The notes beneath the pieces were generated by a model. The model did not search any database, was not told the origin of the DNA, and was given only the letters and a program-made list of their open reading frames with translations. From contig CAMDQJ010000029.1 in the NCBI GenBank assembly GCA_945905835.1, positions 1-39,176 on the forward strand: DNA of 39,176 bases, read 5' to 3'. Every line of letters starts with the position of its first letter. Position 1 is the stretch's first letter. Source of the stretch: Asaia bogorensis. Lineage in GTDB: Bacteria; Pseudomonadota; Alphaproteobacteria; Reyranellales; Reyranellaceae. Below are positions 1-10,270 of the stretch, piece after piece. The translations under genes and the position numbers were made by a program.

Positions 1-118
1 TGCCGCCAGGGCAGACGTGTTCGACTACATCGAGCGCTTCTACAATGCCAAACGCAGGCACTCGACGATCGGATACAAGAGCCCTATGGAGTTCGAGAGG
101 CAGCCAGGATTAGCTTAA
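1..118 (+). CDS. IS3-family transposase (OrfB), C-terminal end only
   Basis: The window opens inside this gene. From base 2 the frame reads 38 codons to a TAA at 116-118. The residues [20 protein letters not shown] are the hallmark C-terminal end of the IS3-family DDE transposase (rve integrase core), which cuts and joins the ends of the element. The catalytic Asp and Glu residues lie to the left of the window. Nothing here shows whether the upstream part is intact, so this may be a live element or a remnant. The adjoining genes are a toxin-antitoxin pair read in the opposite direction, a common accessory neighbour. The family call is firm; subgroup and activity cannot be judged. Confidence 0.85.
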   Translation, partial: AARADVFDYIERFYNAKRRHSTIGYKSPMEFERQPGLA

Positions 119-145
119 CCTGCTGTCTGCCAAACCGGGGACAGG
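1..145 (+). mobile_element. Right end of an IS3-family insertion sequence
   Basis: The transposase stop at 118 is followed by a short non-coding tail. IS3-family elements usually end a few tens of bases after orfB in an inverted repeat. The stretch 122-144 has CTGTC and GACAG arms around a C/G-rich centre and is the best candidate for the right terminal repeat. The left end is outside the window, so neither the repeat nor the target duplication can be matched. The exact end position is therefore an estimate. Confidence 0.5.
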
Positions 146-246
146 CCAGATGTCCAATAGGTCGGGTCGCCTCGGCTAGCGCTCGCAGCGCGACGCACTC
201 GATCTCCAGTCGTGATGCAGCACGACTGAGAGGCTCCGATTGGAAT

Positions 247-555
247 TTATGAGCGCAAGCCGACCGCGCGGGCGACCTTGATCACGGACCGGGGCTCGCG
301 GTCGATCATATGAAGCAGCAGGCGCGCCGTGCCGGTCGGCGAGCGCTGACCCTGTTCCCATTTCGACAGCGTCGGCATGGGAATGTGAAAAGTCCGGGAG
401 AATTCGGATTGCGTCATGCCGGTCTTGGCCCGGATGGCTTTGACGTCGACCTTGGCGACGCGATGAACGCGAACGACGCGCCCCCGTTCGCCGCGCACAT
501 CGGCAAGGGCGTCTTGCAGCCCCGCCATTAGTCCGTTGAAAGCCCGTTTCGTCAT
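247..555 (-). CDS. HigA/NadS-like XRE-family antitoxin
   Basis: This 102-residue protein has a helix-turn-helix of the XRE/Cro type at about residues 38-80, with the readable core TGMTQSEFSRTFHIPMPTLS followed by KWEQGQRSP. Such proteins bind the promoter of their own operon and neutralise a RelE-type toxin. The ATG at 553-555 is preferred because it gives the usual MTKRAF start of the family. A longer frame reaches base 687 but would run through the toxin gene. The start lies 19 bases after the toxin stop, so the pair is one leftward operon in the toxin-first order typical of higBA. A short inverted repeat at 208-227 follows the stop but has no T tract. Antitoxin is the best call from context; a stand-alone regulator is possible. 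Confidence 0.82.
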   Translation of the reverse strand: MTKRAFNGLMAGLQDALADVRGERGRVVRVHRVAKVDVKAIRAKTGMTQSEFSRTFHIPMPTLSKWEQGQRSPTGTARLLLHMIDREPRSVIKVARAVGLRS

Positions 556-574
556 TTCATCACTCCCAATGTCC

Positions 575-937
575 TCAGTGATTCCGTTCACCTCGGAAGA
601 ACGCCTTGATTTCGGCAGCCACGGCGCGCAATTGATGGCGCTCCGCGACCGACAGATCCGAGCGTTCGTTCTTGGCAAAGACCTCAAGCAGGTAAATCGG
701 GTGATCGCGATCGAAGAAGTAGTAGATCACCCGTGCGCCGCCCCGCTTGCCCTGACCACCGCGTCGAACCCTGATCTTGCGCAAACCGCCGCTATCGGGG
801 ATGAGGTCGCCGACTTGCGGGTTCTGTGCGATCAGCCAGATGACGTCAGCAAGCTCGTCTTCGGACAGTACTTTGGCTGCTGCCTGTGAAAAGTGACGCG
901 TTTCCCGGACGCTCTGCACTCGGGCAATGTAACCCAT
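575..937 (-). CDS. RelE/HigB-type toxin
   Basis: This 120-residue protein matches the HigB-like branch of the RelE/ParE superfamily. These are small ribosome-associated endoribonucleases that cleave mRNA until held by the partner antitoxin. The diagnostic stretch is GLRKIRVRRGGQGKRGGARV followed by IYYF at about residues 50-75, then a hydrophobic strand and the basic segment FAKNERSDLS. It is the first gene of a leftward operon with the XRE antitoxin. I see no clear ribosome-binding site before the ATG at 935-937, so translation may be weak or leaderless. Regulation by the XRE partner is expected from the family, not shown here. The call is based on fold-level motifs and operon order. Confidence 0.83.
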   Translation of the reverse strand: MGYIARVQSVRETRHFSQAAAKVLSEDELADVIWLIAQNPQVGDLIPDSGGLRKIRVRRGGQGKRGGARVIYYFFDRDHPIYLLEVFAKNERSDLSVAERHQLRAVAAEIKAFFRGERNH

Positions 938-964
938 TGGGTGGGTCGTTCAAGGGTACGGATT

Positions 965-993
965 AAAAAAGGCCCCTCGTCTACGCTCGGGGC
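965..993 (-). terminator. Possible intrinsic terminator for leftward transcripts
   Basis: On the minus strand a GCCCC arm (993-989) pairs with GGGGC (976-972) and is followed by six T residues (970-965). The stem is only 5 bp with a 12-base loop. It lies just upstream of the toxin gene, so it would block leftward read-through into the toxin-antitoxin operon. No leftward gene lies to its right before 8.7 kb. Confidence 0.35.
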
Positions 994-1036
994 GACGGGT
1001 ACAGTTTAGTGTCATTGCTTTAGAGGATCTGCGGCG

Positions 1037-1939
1037 ATGCTGAAAACGCTCTTCATCGATTCGACCCCCGACATCGATCGCGTCTGGAAGATGGTTCACA
1101 AGCCCGGCGATATCGCCATCACGGTCGATATGGGGCCCGTGGCCGAAGCCGACGTCCCGGGCAAGGTCGCGGGCTACGACACCGTCATCAACGATGCGAC
1201 CTATTTCAACGAGGCGACGCTCGCGCGCTGCACCGGCCTGAAGCACATCGTCTTCCTCGGCACCGGCGCCGCGAGCTTCGTCGATCTCGCCGCTGCGAAG
1301 AAGGTCGGCATCAAGGTCTCGACCATCGCCGGCTACGGCGACACGACGGTGGCCGAGCACGCCATGGGACTGGTGTTTGCCGCGGCGCGGCACATTGCGA
1401 CCATGCACTGTATCGTGCGCGGCGGCGGCTGGCGGCCGATGCAGGGCATGGAGCTGCGCGGCAAGGTGCTGGGCATCGTCGGCCTGGGCGGCATCGGCCG
1501 CGAGATGGCGCGCATCGCGGCGGGCGTCGGGTTGAAGGTGATCGCCTTCAACCGCTCCGCCGTCGCCAATGCCCCGGTGCCGATGGTCGGCATCGACGAG
1601 CTGCTGGCGCAGGCCGACATCGTCAGCCTGCACCTGGCGCTGAACGACGCCACGCGCGGCTTTCTGGATCGCGTCCGGCTCGCAAGGACGAAGCCCGGCG
1701 TCATCGTCGTCAACACCGCTCGCGCCGGGGTCGTCGACGATGCCGCCCTGATCGAGCTGCTGCGCTCGGGCCGCGTCGGGCATTACGCGACCGACGTCTT
1801 CGCCAAGGAGCCGCCGGCGCCGGACGAACCGCTGCTCAAGCTCGACAACGTTACGCTCACGGCGCACGCCGGCTACAACACGCCGGAGGCGGCAATGACC
1901 ATGTATCGCCGCGCCATCGACCTCGCGGCGGCGGGCTGA
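1037..1939 (+). CDS. D-isomer-specific 2-hydroxyacid dehydrogenase
   Basis: This 300-residue enzyme reversibly oxidises D-2-hydroxyacids to 2-oxoacids with NAD(P) in the cytoplasm. The dinucleotide-binding loop GLGGIG is at residues 149-154. The catalytic residues of the family are visible: Arg229 (in NTARAGVVDD), Glu258 (in FAKEPP) and His277 (in TAHAGYNT). The end of the second strand of the Rossmann fold reads FNRS, with Arg173 where NAD-specific members usually have Asp, so NADP use is plausible; this is inference. Length is slightly short for the family (about 310-330). The neighbours do not define the substrate: a toxin-antitoxin pair to the left and an outer-membrane lipoprotein to the right. 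It is apparently a single-gene unit. Confidence 0.9.
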   Translation: MLKTLFIDSTPDIDRVWKMVHKPGDIAITVDMGPVAEADVPGKVAGYDTVINDATYFNEATLARCTGLKHIVFLGTGAASFVDLAAAKKVGIKVSTIAGYGDTTVAEHAMGLVFAAARHIATMHCIVRGGGWRPMQGMELRGKVLGIVGLGGIGREMARIAAGVGLKVIAFNRSAVANAPVPMVGIDELLAQADIVSLHLALNDATRGFLDRVRLARTKPGVIVVNTARAGVVDDAALIELLRSGRVGHYATDVFAKEPPAPDEPLLKLDNVTLTAHAGYNTPEAAMTMYRRAIDLAAAG

Positions 1940-2155
1940 GCGCAGATTTTTTATTCGACAGGGCCTGGCGGCGGTCCAGACAACCTGTGGGCGGCGCGCA
2001 GGGGTTTTCCCTATTAGGAGTGGTCCGCGGCCGCCAAATGCCTCGCCGCGAATAATTTTTGCGCGCAGGCGGAACGAAGAATCTGCAGGCACCGTGGAAC
2101 CCTGCCCCGTACCCGCGCGTTCTTGCATCTCCGAAACACCCTTGAGGGGACCTTC

Positions 2156-2818
2156 ATGCTCAAATCTCTATCGGCCGTTCTCGCAACGGCGTTTCTGCTT
2201 GGCGCCTGCTCTTCCGAGCCGCCGCCACCGATGGCGGCTGCGCCTGCCCCGCAGGCTCAGACCTACATGGTGTTCTTCGATTGGGACAGCTCGCGCCTGA
2301 GCGACCCCTCGATGCAGACCATTCGCCAGGCCGCCGGCGCCTACAAGGCGCGCGGTAGCGCCAACATCACGGCGGCGGGCAATGCCGATACGTCGGGCCC
2401 CGACGGCTACAACATGGCGCTGTCGCTGCGCCGCGCCAACGCCGTCAAGGACGCACTGGTCCGCGAAGGCGTGCCGGCCCAGGCGGTCACCACCGTCGGC
2501 AACGGCGAGAAGAGCCTGCTGGTGCAGACCGGCGACGGCGTGCGCGAGCCGCAGAATCGCCGTGTCGAGGTCAGCTTCGCCGGCGCCATGGGGATCCCCG
2601 GAATCTTCTCCGACCCCAGGGGTTACTGCAAGGCGTTGAGCGACAGGTGGCGCGAGTTCCGCACCTCCCAGCTCGACACCCCCGAAGCCATCGCCATCGC
2701 CAAGTGCGAGGCCGGTCAGTACGCGGTCGGCATTCCGGTCCTCGAGAAGTCCCTGATGGACAACAAGATCCCGCTGCCGGCGCCCGGCTTCCGCTGGCCC
2801 GGCCAGCCGATCCGCTAA
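2156..2818 (+). CDS. OmpA-family lipoprotein with a C-terminal extension
   Basis: This 220-residue protein is predicted to be anchored in a membrane by lipid and to bind peptidoglycan non-covalently. The signal peptide ends in the lipobox LGAC, with the lipidated Cys at 18, followed by a Pro/Ala linker. An OmpA C-terminal domain spans about residues 36-141, with Asp78 (in GNADTSG) and the Arg pair at 92-93 in the usual diaminopimelate-binding positions and the closing NRRVEV strand. Residues 142-220 are an additional tail with Cys158 and Cys184 that I do not recognise. The ATG at 2156 is chosen because GAGGGG lies 6 bases upstream and the signal peptide begins there; an in-frame start at 2123 would add 11 polar residues. 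A terminator follows at 2839. Confidence 0.88.
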   Translation: MLKSLSAVLATAFLLGACSSEPPPPMAAAPAPQAQTYMVFFDWDSSRLSDPSMQTIRQAAGAYKARGSANITAAGNADTSGPDGYNMALSLRRANAVKDALVREGVPAQAVTTVGNGEKSLLVQTGDGVREPQNRRVEVSFAGAMGIPGIFSDPRGYCKALSDRWREFRTSQLDTPEAIAIAKCEAGQYAVGIPVLEKSLMDNKIPLPAPGFRWPGQPIR

Positions 2819-2838
2819 ACGACTGAACACCTGACGAC

Positions 2839-2873
2839 AAAGGCGGCCCTCGCAAGGGGGCCGCCTTTTTCTT
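2839..2873 (+). terminator. Intrinsic terminator after the OmpA-like gene
   Basis: AAAGGCGGCCC at 2839-2849 pairs with GGGCCGCCTTT at 2858-2868, an 11-bp perfect stem with an 8-base loop, followed by a T-rich run to 2873. It lies 20 bases after the lipoprotein stop. Confidence 0.88.
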
Positions 2874-2885
2874 TGTTGAAGTCGA

Positions 2886-3033
2886 TCAGACCAGCGGCCC
2901 CGCCCGGTTGGGCACTTCGACGCGACCGTCGATCTCGATCAGGCCGGCCTTGAGCAGCCAGGGCAGCGCGCGGGTACGGATCGTAGTCCGACGCGCTGTA
3001 ATAGATGGCAGCACTTTGCGGTGGACCCGCCAT
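2886..3033 (-). pseudogene. Possible small ORF with a frameshift, unknown function
   Basis: On the minus strand an ATG at 3033 opens a frame (MAGPPQSAAIYYSASDYDPY). A second frame then continues with RALPWLLKAGLIEIDGRVEV and ends at a TGA at 2886-2888. Removing one base near 2976 (the CCC after TAC) would join them into a 48-residue protein. The sequence after the join has natural-looking amphipathic composition, and AGGGG lies about 9 bases before the start. I do not recognise a family. This may equally be a chance reading of the 293-base gap between the OmpA-like gene and the helicase, which otherwise holds only the terminator. Confidence 0.22.
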
Positions 3034-3111
3034 TATTCGCACCCCTGACGCGCCATCTTCGTCTCACGCGGGAGTCGCGGGCAAGTCCTTTCGCGGCTAA
3101 GGTCCGGCACG

Positions 3112-6324
<3,213 letters not shown>

Positions 6325-6338
6325 TCCCCTAAGGCGCG

Positions 6339-6605
6339 ATGCGACCAGAAATGCGGCTCGACAAGTGGCTATGGCACGCCCGCTTCTTCAAATCCCGCTC
6401 GCTCGCGCAGCGCTACATCGAGAAATCGCGCTGCCGCATCGACGGCCGCGCCGTCGGCAAGCCGCACGCCGTGGTGGCGCCGGGCATGGTGCTCGCCTTC
6501 GCGCTCGGCCCGCGGGTGCGGGTGGTCCGCATCGTCGCCTTGGGCGAGCGCCGCGGCCCCGCCAGCGAGGCGAGCGCGTTGTATGAAGAAATTGACTCGC
6601 GGTGA
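6339..6605 (+). CDS. S4-domain RNA-binding protein, HslR-like
   Basis: This 88-residue protein is almost entirely one S4 domain, beginning MRLDKWLWHARFFKSRSLAQ at residue 5. The family member Hsp15 (HslR) binds stalled 50S subunits carrying peptidyl-tRNA and helps recycle them, so a ribosome-rescue or rRNA-binding role is likely. It starts 14 bases after the helicase stop and is probably co-transcribed. The ATG at 6339 has AAGG four bases upstream; an internal ATG at 6351 is an alternative that would drop four residues. It is shorter than E. coli Hsp15 (about 133 residues) because the basic C-terminal tail is missing, as is common in alphaproteobacteria. Confidence 0.85.
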   Translation: MRPEMRLDKWLWHARFFKSRSLAQRYIEKSRCRIDGRAVGKPHAVVAPGMVLAFALGPRVRVVRIVALGERRGPASEASALYEEIDSR

Positions 6606-6671
6606 TTTCGCGGCCTTGCGCCCGCCTTCCGCCCACGTTAAGCAGCCGCCGCTCGCTGAACGGAGCTCTGG

Positions 6672-7010
6672 ATGACCTACGTCGTGATCGAGGCTTGCAT
6701 CAAGTGCAAGTACATGGACTGCATCGAAGTCTGCCCCGTGGACTGCTTCTACGAGGGCGAGAACATGCTGGTCATCAATCCCGACGAATGCATCGATTGC
6801 TGCGTCTGCGAACCCGAGTGTCCCGTCCAGGCCATCCTGCCCGACACCGAGAAGGGCATGGAGCGCTGGGTCGAGCTCAACCGCAGCCTGTCGGCCGCCT
6901 GGCCGAATATTACCCGCAAGGGCGAGGCCCCGGCCGACGCCGACGACTTCAAGGACGAAAAAGACAAATTCGATAAGTACTTTAGCGACAAGCCCGCGGC
7001 GAAAAAGTAA
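6672..7010 (+). CDS. fdxA: FdxA-type 7Fe ferredoxin
   Basis: This 112-residue electron carrier closely matches Azotobacter ferredoxin I. All nine cysteines of that protein are present with the same spacing: 9, 12, 17, 21, 25, 40, 43, 46 and 50. By comparison, Cys9, Cys17 and Cys50 hold the 3Fe-4S cluster and Cys21, Cys40, Cys43 and Cys46 the 4Fe-4S cluster. An extra Cys sits at 44. The C-terminal half carries the conserved WPNIT segment and ends in a Lys/Asp-rich tail. It lies between the S4 gene and carD. The reductase partner is not in the window. Confidence 0.95.
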   Translation: MTYVVIEACIKCKYMDCIEVCPVDCFYEGENMLVINPDECIDCCVCEPECPVQAILPDTEKGMERWVELNRSLSAAWPNITRKGEAPADADDFKDEKDKFDKYFSDKPAAKK

Positions 7011-7296
7011 CCGAATCTGTCTCGCGGCAGGCCATTCACGCATCCCAGTAAGTAGCTATGCGACATTGGCATGGGCGAACCGTTGCCTAAATGCCACATG
7101 GCAGGCGACGGGAGCCGAAAACTCTGATATAAGGGTGGGGCTGGAAGCGGTCCGGGGTCCGGTCCGCCGCAAGTTCGGTCGCCGAGTCGGTATCCGAAAG
7201 AAACTTACCGACACGGCACAAGCTGGAACGCTGGGAAGCGTTTTGCGGCGGGACGCGGTGTCGCTGAAAGCGGGGTTCGAAGTGAAGGGACTAGAT
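7011..7296 (+). other. Leader region between fdxA and carD
   Basis: This 286-base gap holds no gene I can support. The carD frame stays open back to an ATG at 7066, but that extension (Arg-rich, low similarity to any CarD N-terminus) looks like GC-rich read-through. A TATAAG at 7128-7133 and a TTGGCA at 7066-7071 are possible promoter pieces, but neither has a convincing partner at proper spacing. A long 5' leader for carD is therefore possible. Confidence 0.4.
7285..7290 (+). promoter_or_regulatory. Ribosome-binding site fixing the carD start
   Basis: AAGGGA lies six bases before the GTG at 7297, the only strong Shine-Dalgarno sequence near the conserved CarD N-terminus. It argues for a GTG start at 7297 rather than the ATG at 7066 or the GTG at 7282. 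Confidence 0.65.
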
Positions 7297-7824
7297 GTGG
7301 CCAAGCCGAAGAAGACGCCTGCCAAGACGAAGGAATTCGTCTTCGAGAGGGGCGATTTCGTCGTTTATCCGACCCATGGCGTCGGGCGCGTGATCGACAT
7401 CGAGGCGAAGGAAATCGCCGGGCACAAGCTCGATCTGTTCGTCATCTCCTTCGAACAGGAGCACATGATGCTGCGCGTTCCCGTGGCCAAGGTCAAGCTC
7501 TCGGGCCTGCGCAAGCTCAGCTCGCGCAAGATCATGGAAAATGCCCTGGTCACCCTCAAGGGCCGCAGCCGCATCAGCCGCGCCATGTGGAACCGCCGCG
7601 CCCAGGAATACGAAGCCAAGATCAACTCGGGCGATCCGGTGTCGATCGCCGAAGTCGTGCGCGACCTGCATCGCAATGCCGGCCAGCCCGACCAGTCCTA
7701 CAGCGAACGCCAGATCTACGAGGCTGCCCTCGATCGTCTGGCCCGCGAACTCGCCGCCGTCGAGCGCATCGACAAGAACCTGGCGACGCAGAAACTGAAC
7801 AACGCGCTGCAGAAGGTTGCCTAG
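7297..7824 (+). CDS. CarD-family transcription regulator
   Basis: This 175-residue protein binds RNA polymerase rather than acting as a classical repressor. Family members contact the beta subunit through an N-terminal Tudor-like domain and stabilise the open promoter complex through a C-terminal helical domain. The N-terminal domain is visible at about residues 14-75 (FERGDFVVYPTHGVGRVIDI). The helical part follows with KIMENALVTLKGRSRISRAM and a long C-terminal helix. The start is set at the GTG at 7297 by its ribosome-binding site and by family length (about 170). A strong terminator follows at 7850. The gene closes the helicase-S4-fdxA-carD run, although a separate promoter in the 286-base leader is likely. 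Confidence 0.92.
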   Translation: MAKPKKTPAKTKEFVFERGDFVVYPTHGVGRVIDIEAKEIAGHKLDLFVISFEQEHMMLRVPVAKVKLSGLRKLSSRKIMENALVTLKGRSRISRAMWNRRAQEYEAKINSGDPVSIAEVVRDLHRNAGQPDQSYSERQIYEAALDRLARELAAVERIDKNLATQKLNNALQKVA

Positions 7825-7849
7825 GCAGCTTTCGGCACGGGAATCGCTG

Positions 7850-7886
7850 AAAAGGCGGCCGACGGTCCTCGTCGAGCCGCCTTTTT
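7850..7886 (+). terminator. Intrinsic terminator after carD
   Basis: AAAAGGCGGC (7850-7859) pairs with GCCGCCTTTT (7876-7885). Inside it CGACG (7860-7864) pairs with CGTCG (7870-7874), with one bulged base, and the whole ends in five T residues. It separates carD from the phosphatase-like gene. Confidence 0.9.
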
Positions 7887-7906
7887 GCTGTTCACAATAA
7901 CGGTCC

Positions 7907-8710
7907 ATGCCCGCACCCTCGATCAGCCAACTCCGCAGCGGCGGCCGCATCTGGGCGCTGGGCGCCCTTTTAGGCGACCACGAGGCGCTGACCACGCTCG
8001 GCCGTGCGCTGTTCGAGCGCTGGCAGGGCGGCGACAAACTGGTGGTGCTGGGCAACATCCTGGGCCCGCGCGGCAATCCGGTGACGACACTCGACTGGCT
8101 TTTGGCGCTGCGCCGCCGCCTGCTCGCCGCACCCGACGCACGTGCCTGCGACCTGGTGTTCCTGCGCGGTGCCCAGGAAGAGATGTGGCACAAGGCGCTC
8201 AGCCTGCAGTTTGCCCTGACGCCGCTGCAGGTGCTCGACTGGATGCTCGAGCGCGGGCTGGCCTCGACCGTCGAGGCCTATGGCCTCACCGTCGCCGAAG
8301 CCCGCGGCGCCTGCCGCAACGGCCCGTCGGCGATCGCGCGCTGGACGGCCAACCTGCGAGCCCGTCAGGCCATCCACGCCGGCCACGCCGACTTGCTGAA
8401 CGGCCTGGCGCGCGGCGCCCGCAGCTCCGACGGCCGGCTGTTCCTCAGTGCCGCCGGCATCGATTCGACGCGGACGGGCGAGGACCAGGCCGACGCATTC
8501 TGGCGGAACGCCACTTCCGATCGCGCCCTCGCGGCGGCGCTGAGGCGCAACGCCGCCAGCGAATGGCGCGACGTCGTGCGCATCGTGCGCGGCGCCGGCC
8601 CGGCGGGCAATGACGGCGAGGAGGCAAGCGTCCTCACTGTGACACGCGCAGTGCCGGCGCTGGTGGCGCTCGATGAGCGCGGCGTGGTGCTGGAAAGGTT
8701 CGAGCCTTAA
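7907..8710 (+). CDS. Metal-site-less metallophosphoesterase (pseudophosphatase)
   Basis: This 267-residue protein reads like a PPP-type metallophosphoesterase (Ser/Thr phosphatase or ApaH-like) from end to end, but its metal ligands are replaced. The GDxHG motif is GALLG (19-23); GDxxDRG is GNILGPRG (49-56); RGNHE is RGAQE (87-91); and the later VHAGI is SAAGI. Framework residues are kept: the WALG strand, DWLLALRR helix, LVFLRG strand, the WMLERGLASTVEAYG segment and DAFWRN. It is therefore unlikely to bind two metals or hydrolyse phosphoesters, and may instead bind a nucleotide, phosphoprotein or partner. It begins 21 bases after the carD terminator, so it is likely transcribed separately. 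Its TAA overlaps the stop of the convergent protease gene within TTAA. No obvious ribosome-binding site precedes the ATG. The fold call is by motif alignment in my reading; no search was run. Confidence 0.7.
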   Translation: MPAPSISQLRSGGRIWALGALLGDHEALTTLGRALFERWQGGDKLVVLGNILGPRGNPVTTLDWLLALRRRLLAAPDARACDLVFLRGAQEEMWHKALSLQFALTPLQVLDWMLERGLASTVEAYGLTVAEARGACRNGPSAIARWTANLRARQAIHAGHADLLNGLARGARSSDGRLFLSAAGIDSTRTGEDQADAFWRNATSDRALAAALRRNAASEWRDVVRIVRGAGPAGNDGEEASVLTVTRAVPALVALDERGVVLERFEP

Positions 8711-10155
8711 GGCTCCACCGTCTTGATGACGCCCTTGCGCACCAGGCCGGCGGCATCGTCGACGCCGTTCAGGGTCAGCAAGCGCTCCATGCGCAGGTCG
8801 CCATATGGCAGGCGCGCCGCGAGCTGGGCCGGCGAGGTGCCGTCGATCGACATGACGCGCAGGCGATAGGGCCGCAGGGACGCTGCTTCGCCATCGCCGA
8901 GCGAACGGAAGGTGCGGGCCGCAGCGATCAGGGTGTTGATGCGCCGGTCGCGGTCGCGGCCCTCGGCCAGCAGGTTGAAGAAGCACACGCCATCGGGCCG
9001 GCGGATCAGCACCTGGCGGAAATTCGCCAGTCCGGTATCGGCACCGCGCGGCCGCTCGCCGATGGCGGCCTCGGCGCCGCCGATCTCGGTGGACTGGATA
9101 TCCGACGGCGTCGGCTTGATGTTGTCGCGCATCCAGTCGGCAAGCCGGCCGGACACCTTTGCCGGCTTGCAGGAAAAATACAGCAGCGAGCGGTCGCGCC
9201 CGATGCCGAGCACGCCGTCATGATCGTTGAACAGGCGAAAATCGCGCGACACCTCGAAGGCGAGCTTCAGGGTGGGATGCAGAAACGCAGTGCCGCGTAC
9301 AAAACCTTCCTCGGGCGAATCGTCGACCGGAAGGCCGTCGATCGCCGCGAGATAGGCGCTGCGGCCCGTCTCGCCACCGGAACCCGTGTCGATACCGCGC
9401 AGCGCGACCAGGCGTTCGTTGGGCGCCGGATGCGTCGATGCCGCGCTCGGCCGCTCGGCGCTCTCGGGCGTGTCGCCGAAATACATGCCTTCGAGCCGTG
9501 CCTGGCGGTTGAGCTTGTCGATCAGGCTGGCCATGGCGTCGCCGCGATAACCGGCCTGGCGGATGTAGCCCAGCCCGACGCGGTCGGCCTCGAGTTCCTG
9601 GTCGCGCGAGTAGCGGCGCAGCTCCAGCAGGCCATCGCGCGCCACCGACCGGCCGATCGCCAGGGATCCGGTGGTGCGCGCCGCGTCGACCGCGGCGCCC
9701 ATGGCGCCCTGGTAGGCGCGCGCGCGCTGGGCCGAGTGCCGGCGCGTCAGGTGACCGAGCTCGTGCGCCAGCGCGGCGGCGAGCTCGGCTTCGTCATCGA
9801 GCAACGCCAGCAGGCCGCGCGTCACGAACACGTAACCCGACGGCAAGGCGTGCGCGTTGGGATTGGGCTGATCGAGCACGAAAAAGCGGTAGCTGCCCCC
9901 GACGCCGCCCCGGGCCACGAGCTTCTGGCCGACACGGTCGACATAGGCATGCAGCGCCGGGGCACGATAGGTGACCGCGCCGACCTGCTGCTCGATCTCG
10001 CGCGGTGGCGCGGGCGCGCTGCCGGCGCGGGAAACCGCCGATGCCGACACCGGCCGCGCGGCCGCTTCCGAGGTCTGCGGCGGATTGCCATCGGGCGTGC
10101 ACGCGGCGGCGGCCGCAAGGAGCGCCGCGAATGCCAGAATACGCTGTAGAATCAC
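8707..10155 (-). CDS. M48-family metalloprotease lipoprotein
   Basis: This 482-residue protein is a zinc protease of the BepA/LoiP type, working in the envelope. An N-terminal signal ends at Cys19 after an Ala run, a weak lipobox. The zinc motif HELGH is at 131-135 and the third ligand is in QELEADRVG (Glu189). Up to about residue 290 it follows the M48 pattern. The C-terminal half (about 290-482) is a separate domain seen in putative Zn-dependent proteases of this group, with the segments FRLFNDHDGVLGIGRD and MERLLTLNGVDDAAGL; its role is unknown to me. Translation starts at a GTG at 10153-10155 with GAGGAGG 5-7 bases upstream. The 3' end overlaps the convergent phosphatase-like gene by 4 bases. 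Substrates are probably misfolded outer-membrane proteins; this is inference from the family. Confidence 0.88.
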   Translation of the reverse strand: MILQRILAFAALLAAAAACTPDGNPPQTSEAAARPVSASAVSRAGSAPAPPREIEQQVGAVTYRAPALHAYVDRVGQKLVARGGVGGSYRFFVLDQPNPNAHALPSGYVFVTRGLLALLDDEAELAAALAHELGHLTRRHSAQRARAYQGAMGAAVDAARTTGSLAIGRSVARDGLLELRRYSRDQELEADRVGLGYIRQAGYRGDAMASLIDKLNRQARLEGMYFGDTPESAERPSAASTHPAPNERLVALRGIDTGSGGETGRSAYLAAIDGLPVDDSPEEGFVRGTAFLHPTLKLAFEVSRDFRLFNDHDGVLGIGRDRSLLYFSCKPAKVSGRLADWMRDNIKPTPSDIQSTEIGGAEAAIGERPRGADTGLANFRQVLIRRPDGVCFFNLLAEGRDRDRRINTLIAAARTFRSLGDGEAASLRPYRLRVMSIDGTSPAQLAARLPYGDLRMERLLTLNGVDDAAGLVRKGVIKTVEP

Positions 10156-10270
10156 TCGGCCTCCTCAGCCCCCGACCGACCTTAGACGTTCGCCCGCCGG
10201 GCCGGCAATCGCAGTCACAAGGCTGGAAAGAACGCCGCCACTGTGGCAGTCATATCATCGGAATTTTGTC

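Noticed and set aside
950-2128. A 392-codon minus-strand open frame opposite the hydroxyacid dehydrogenase
   Set aside because: Arg/Asp/His-rich composition without motifs; the plus-strand enzyme has all its catalytic residues.
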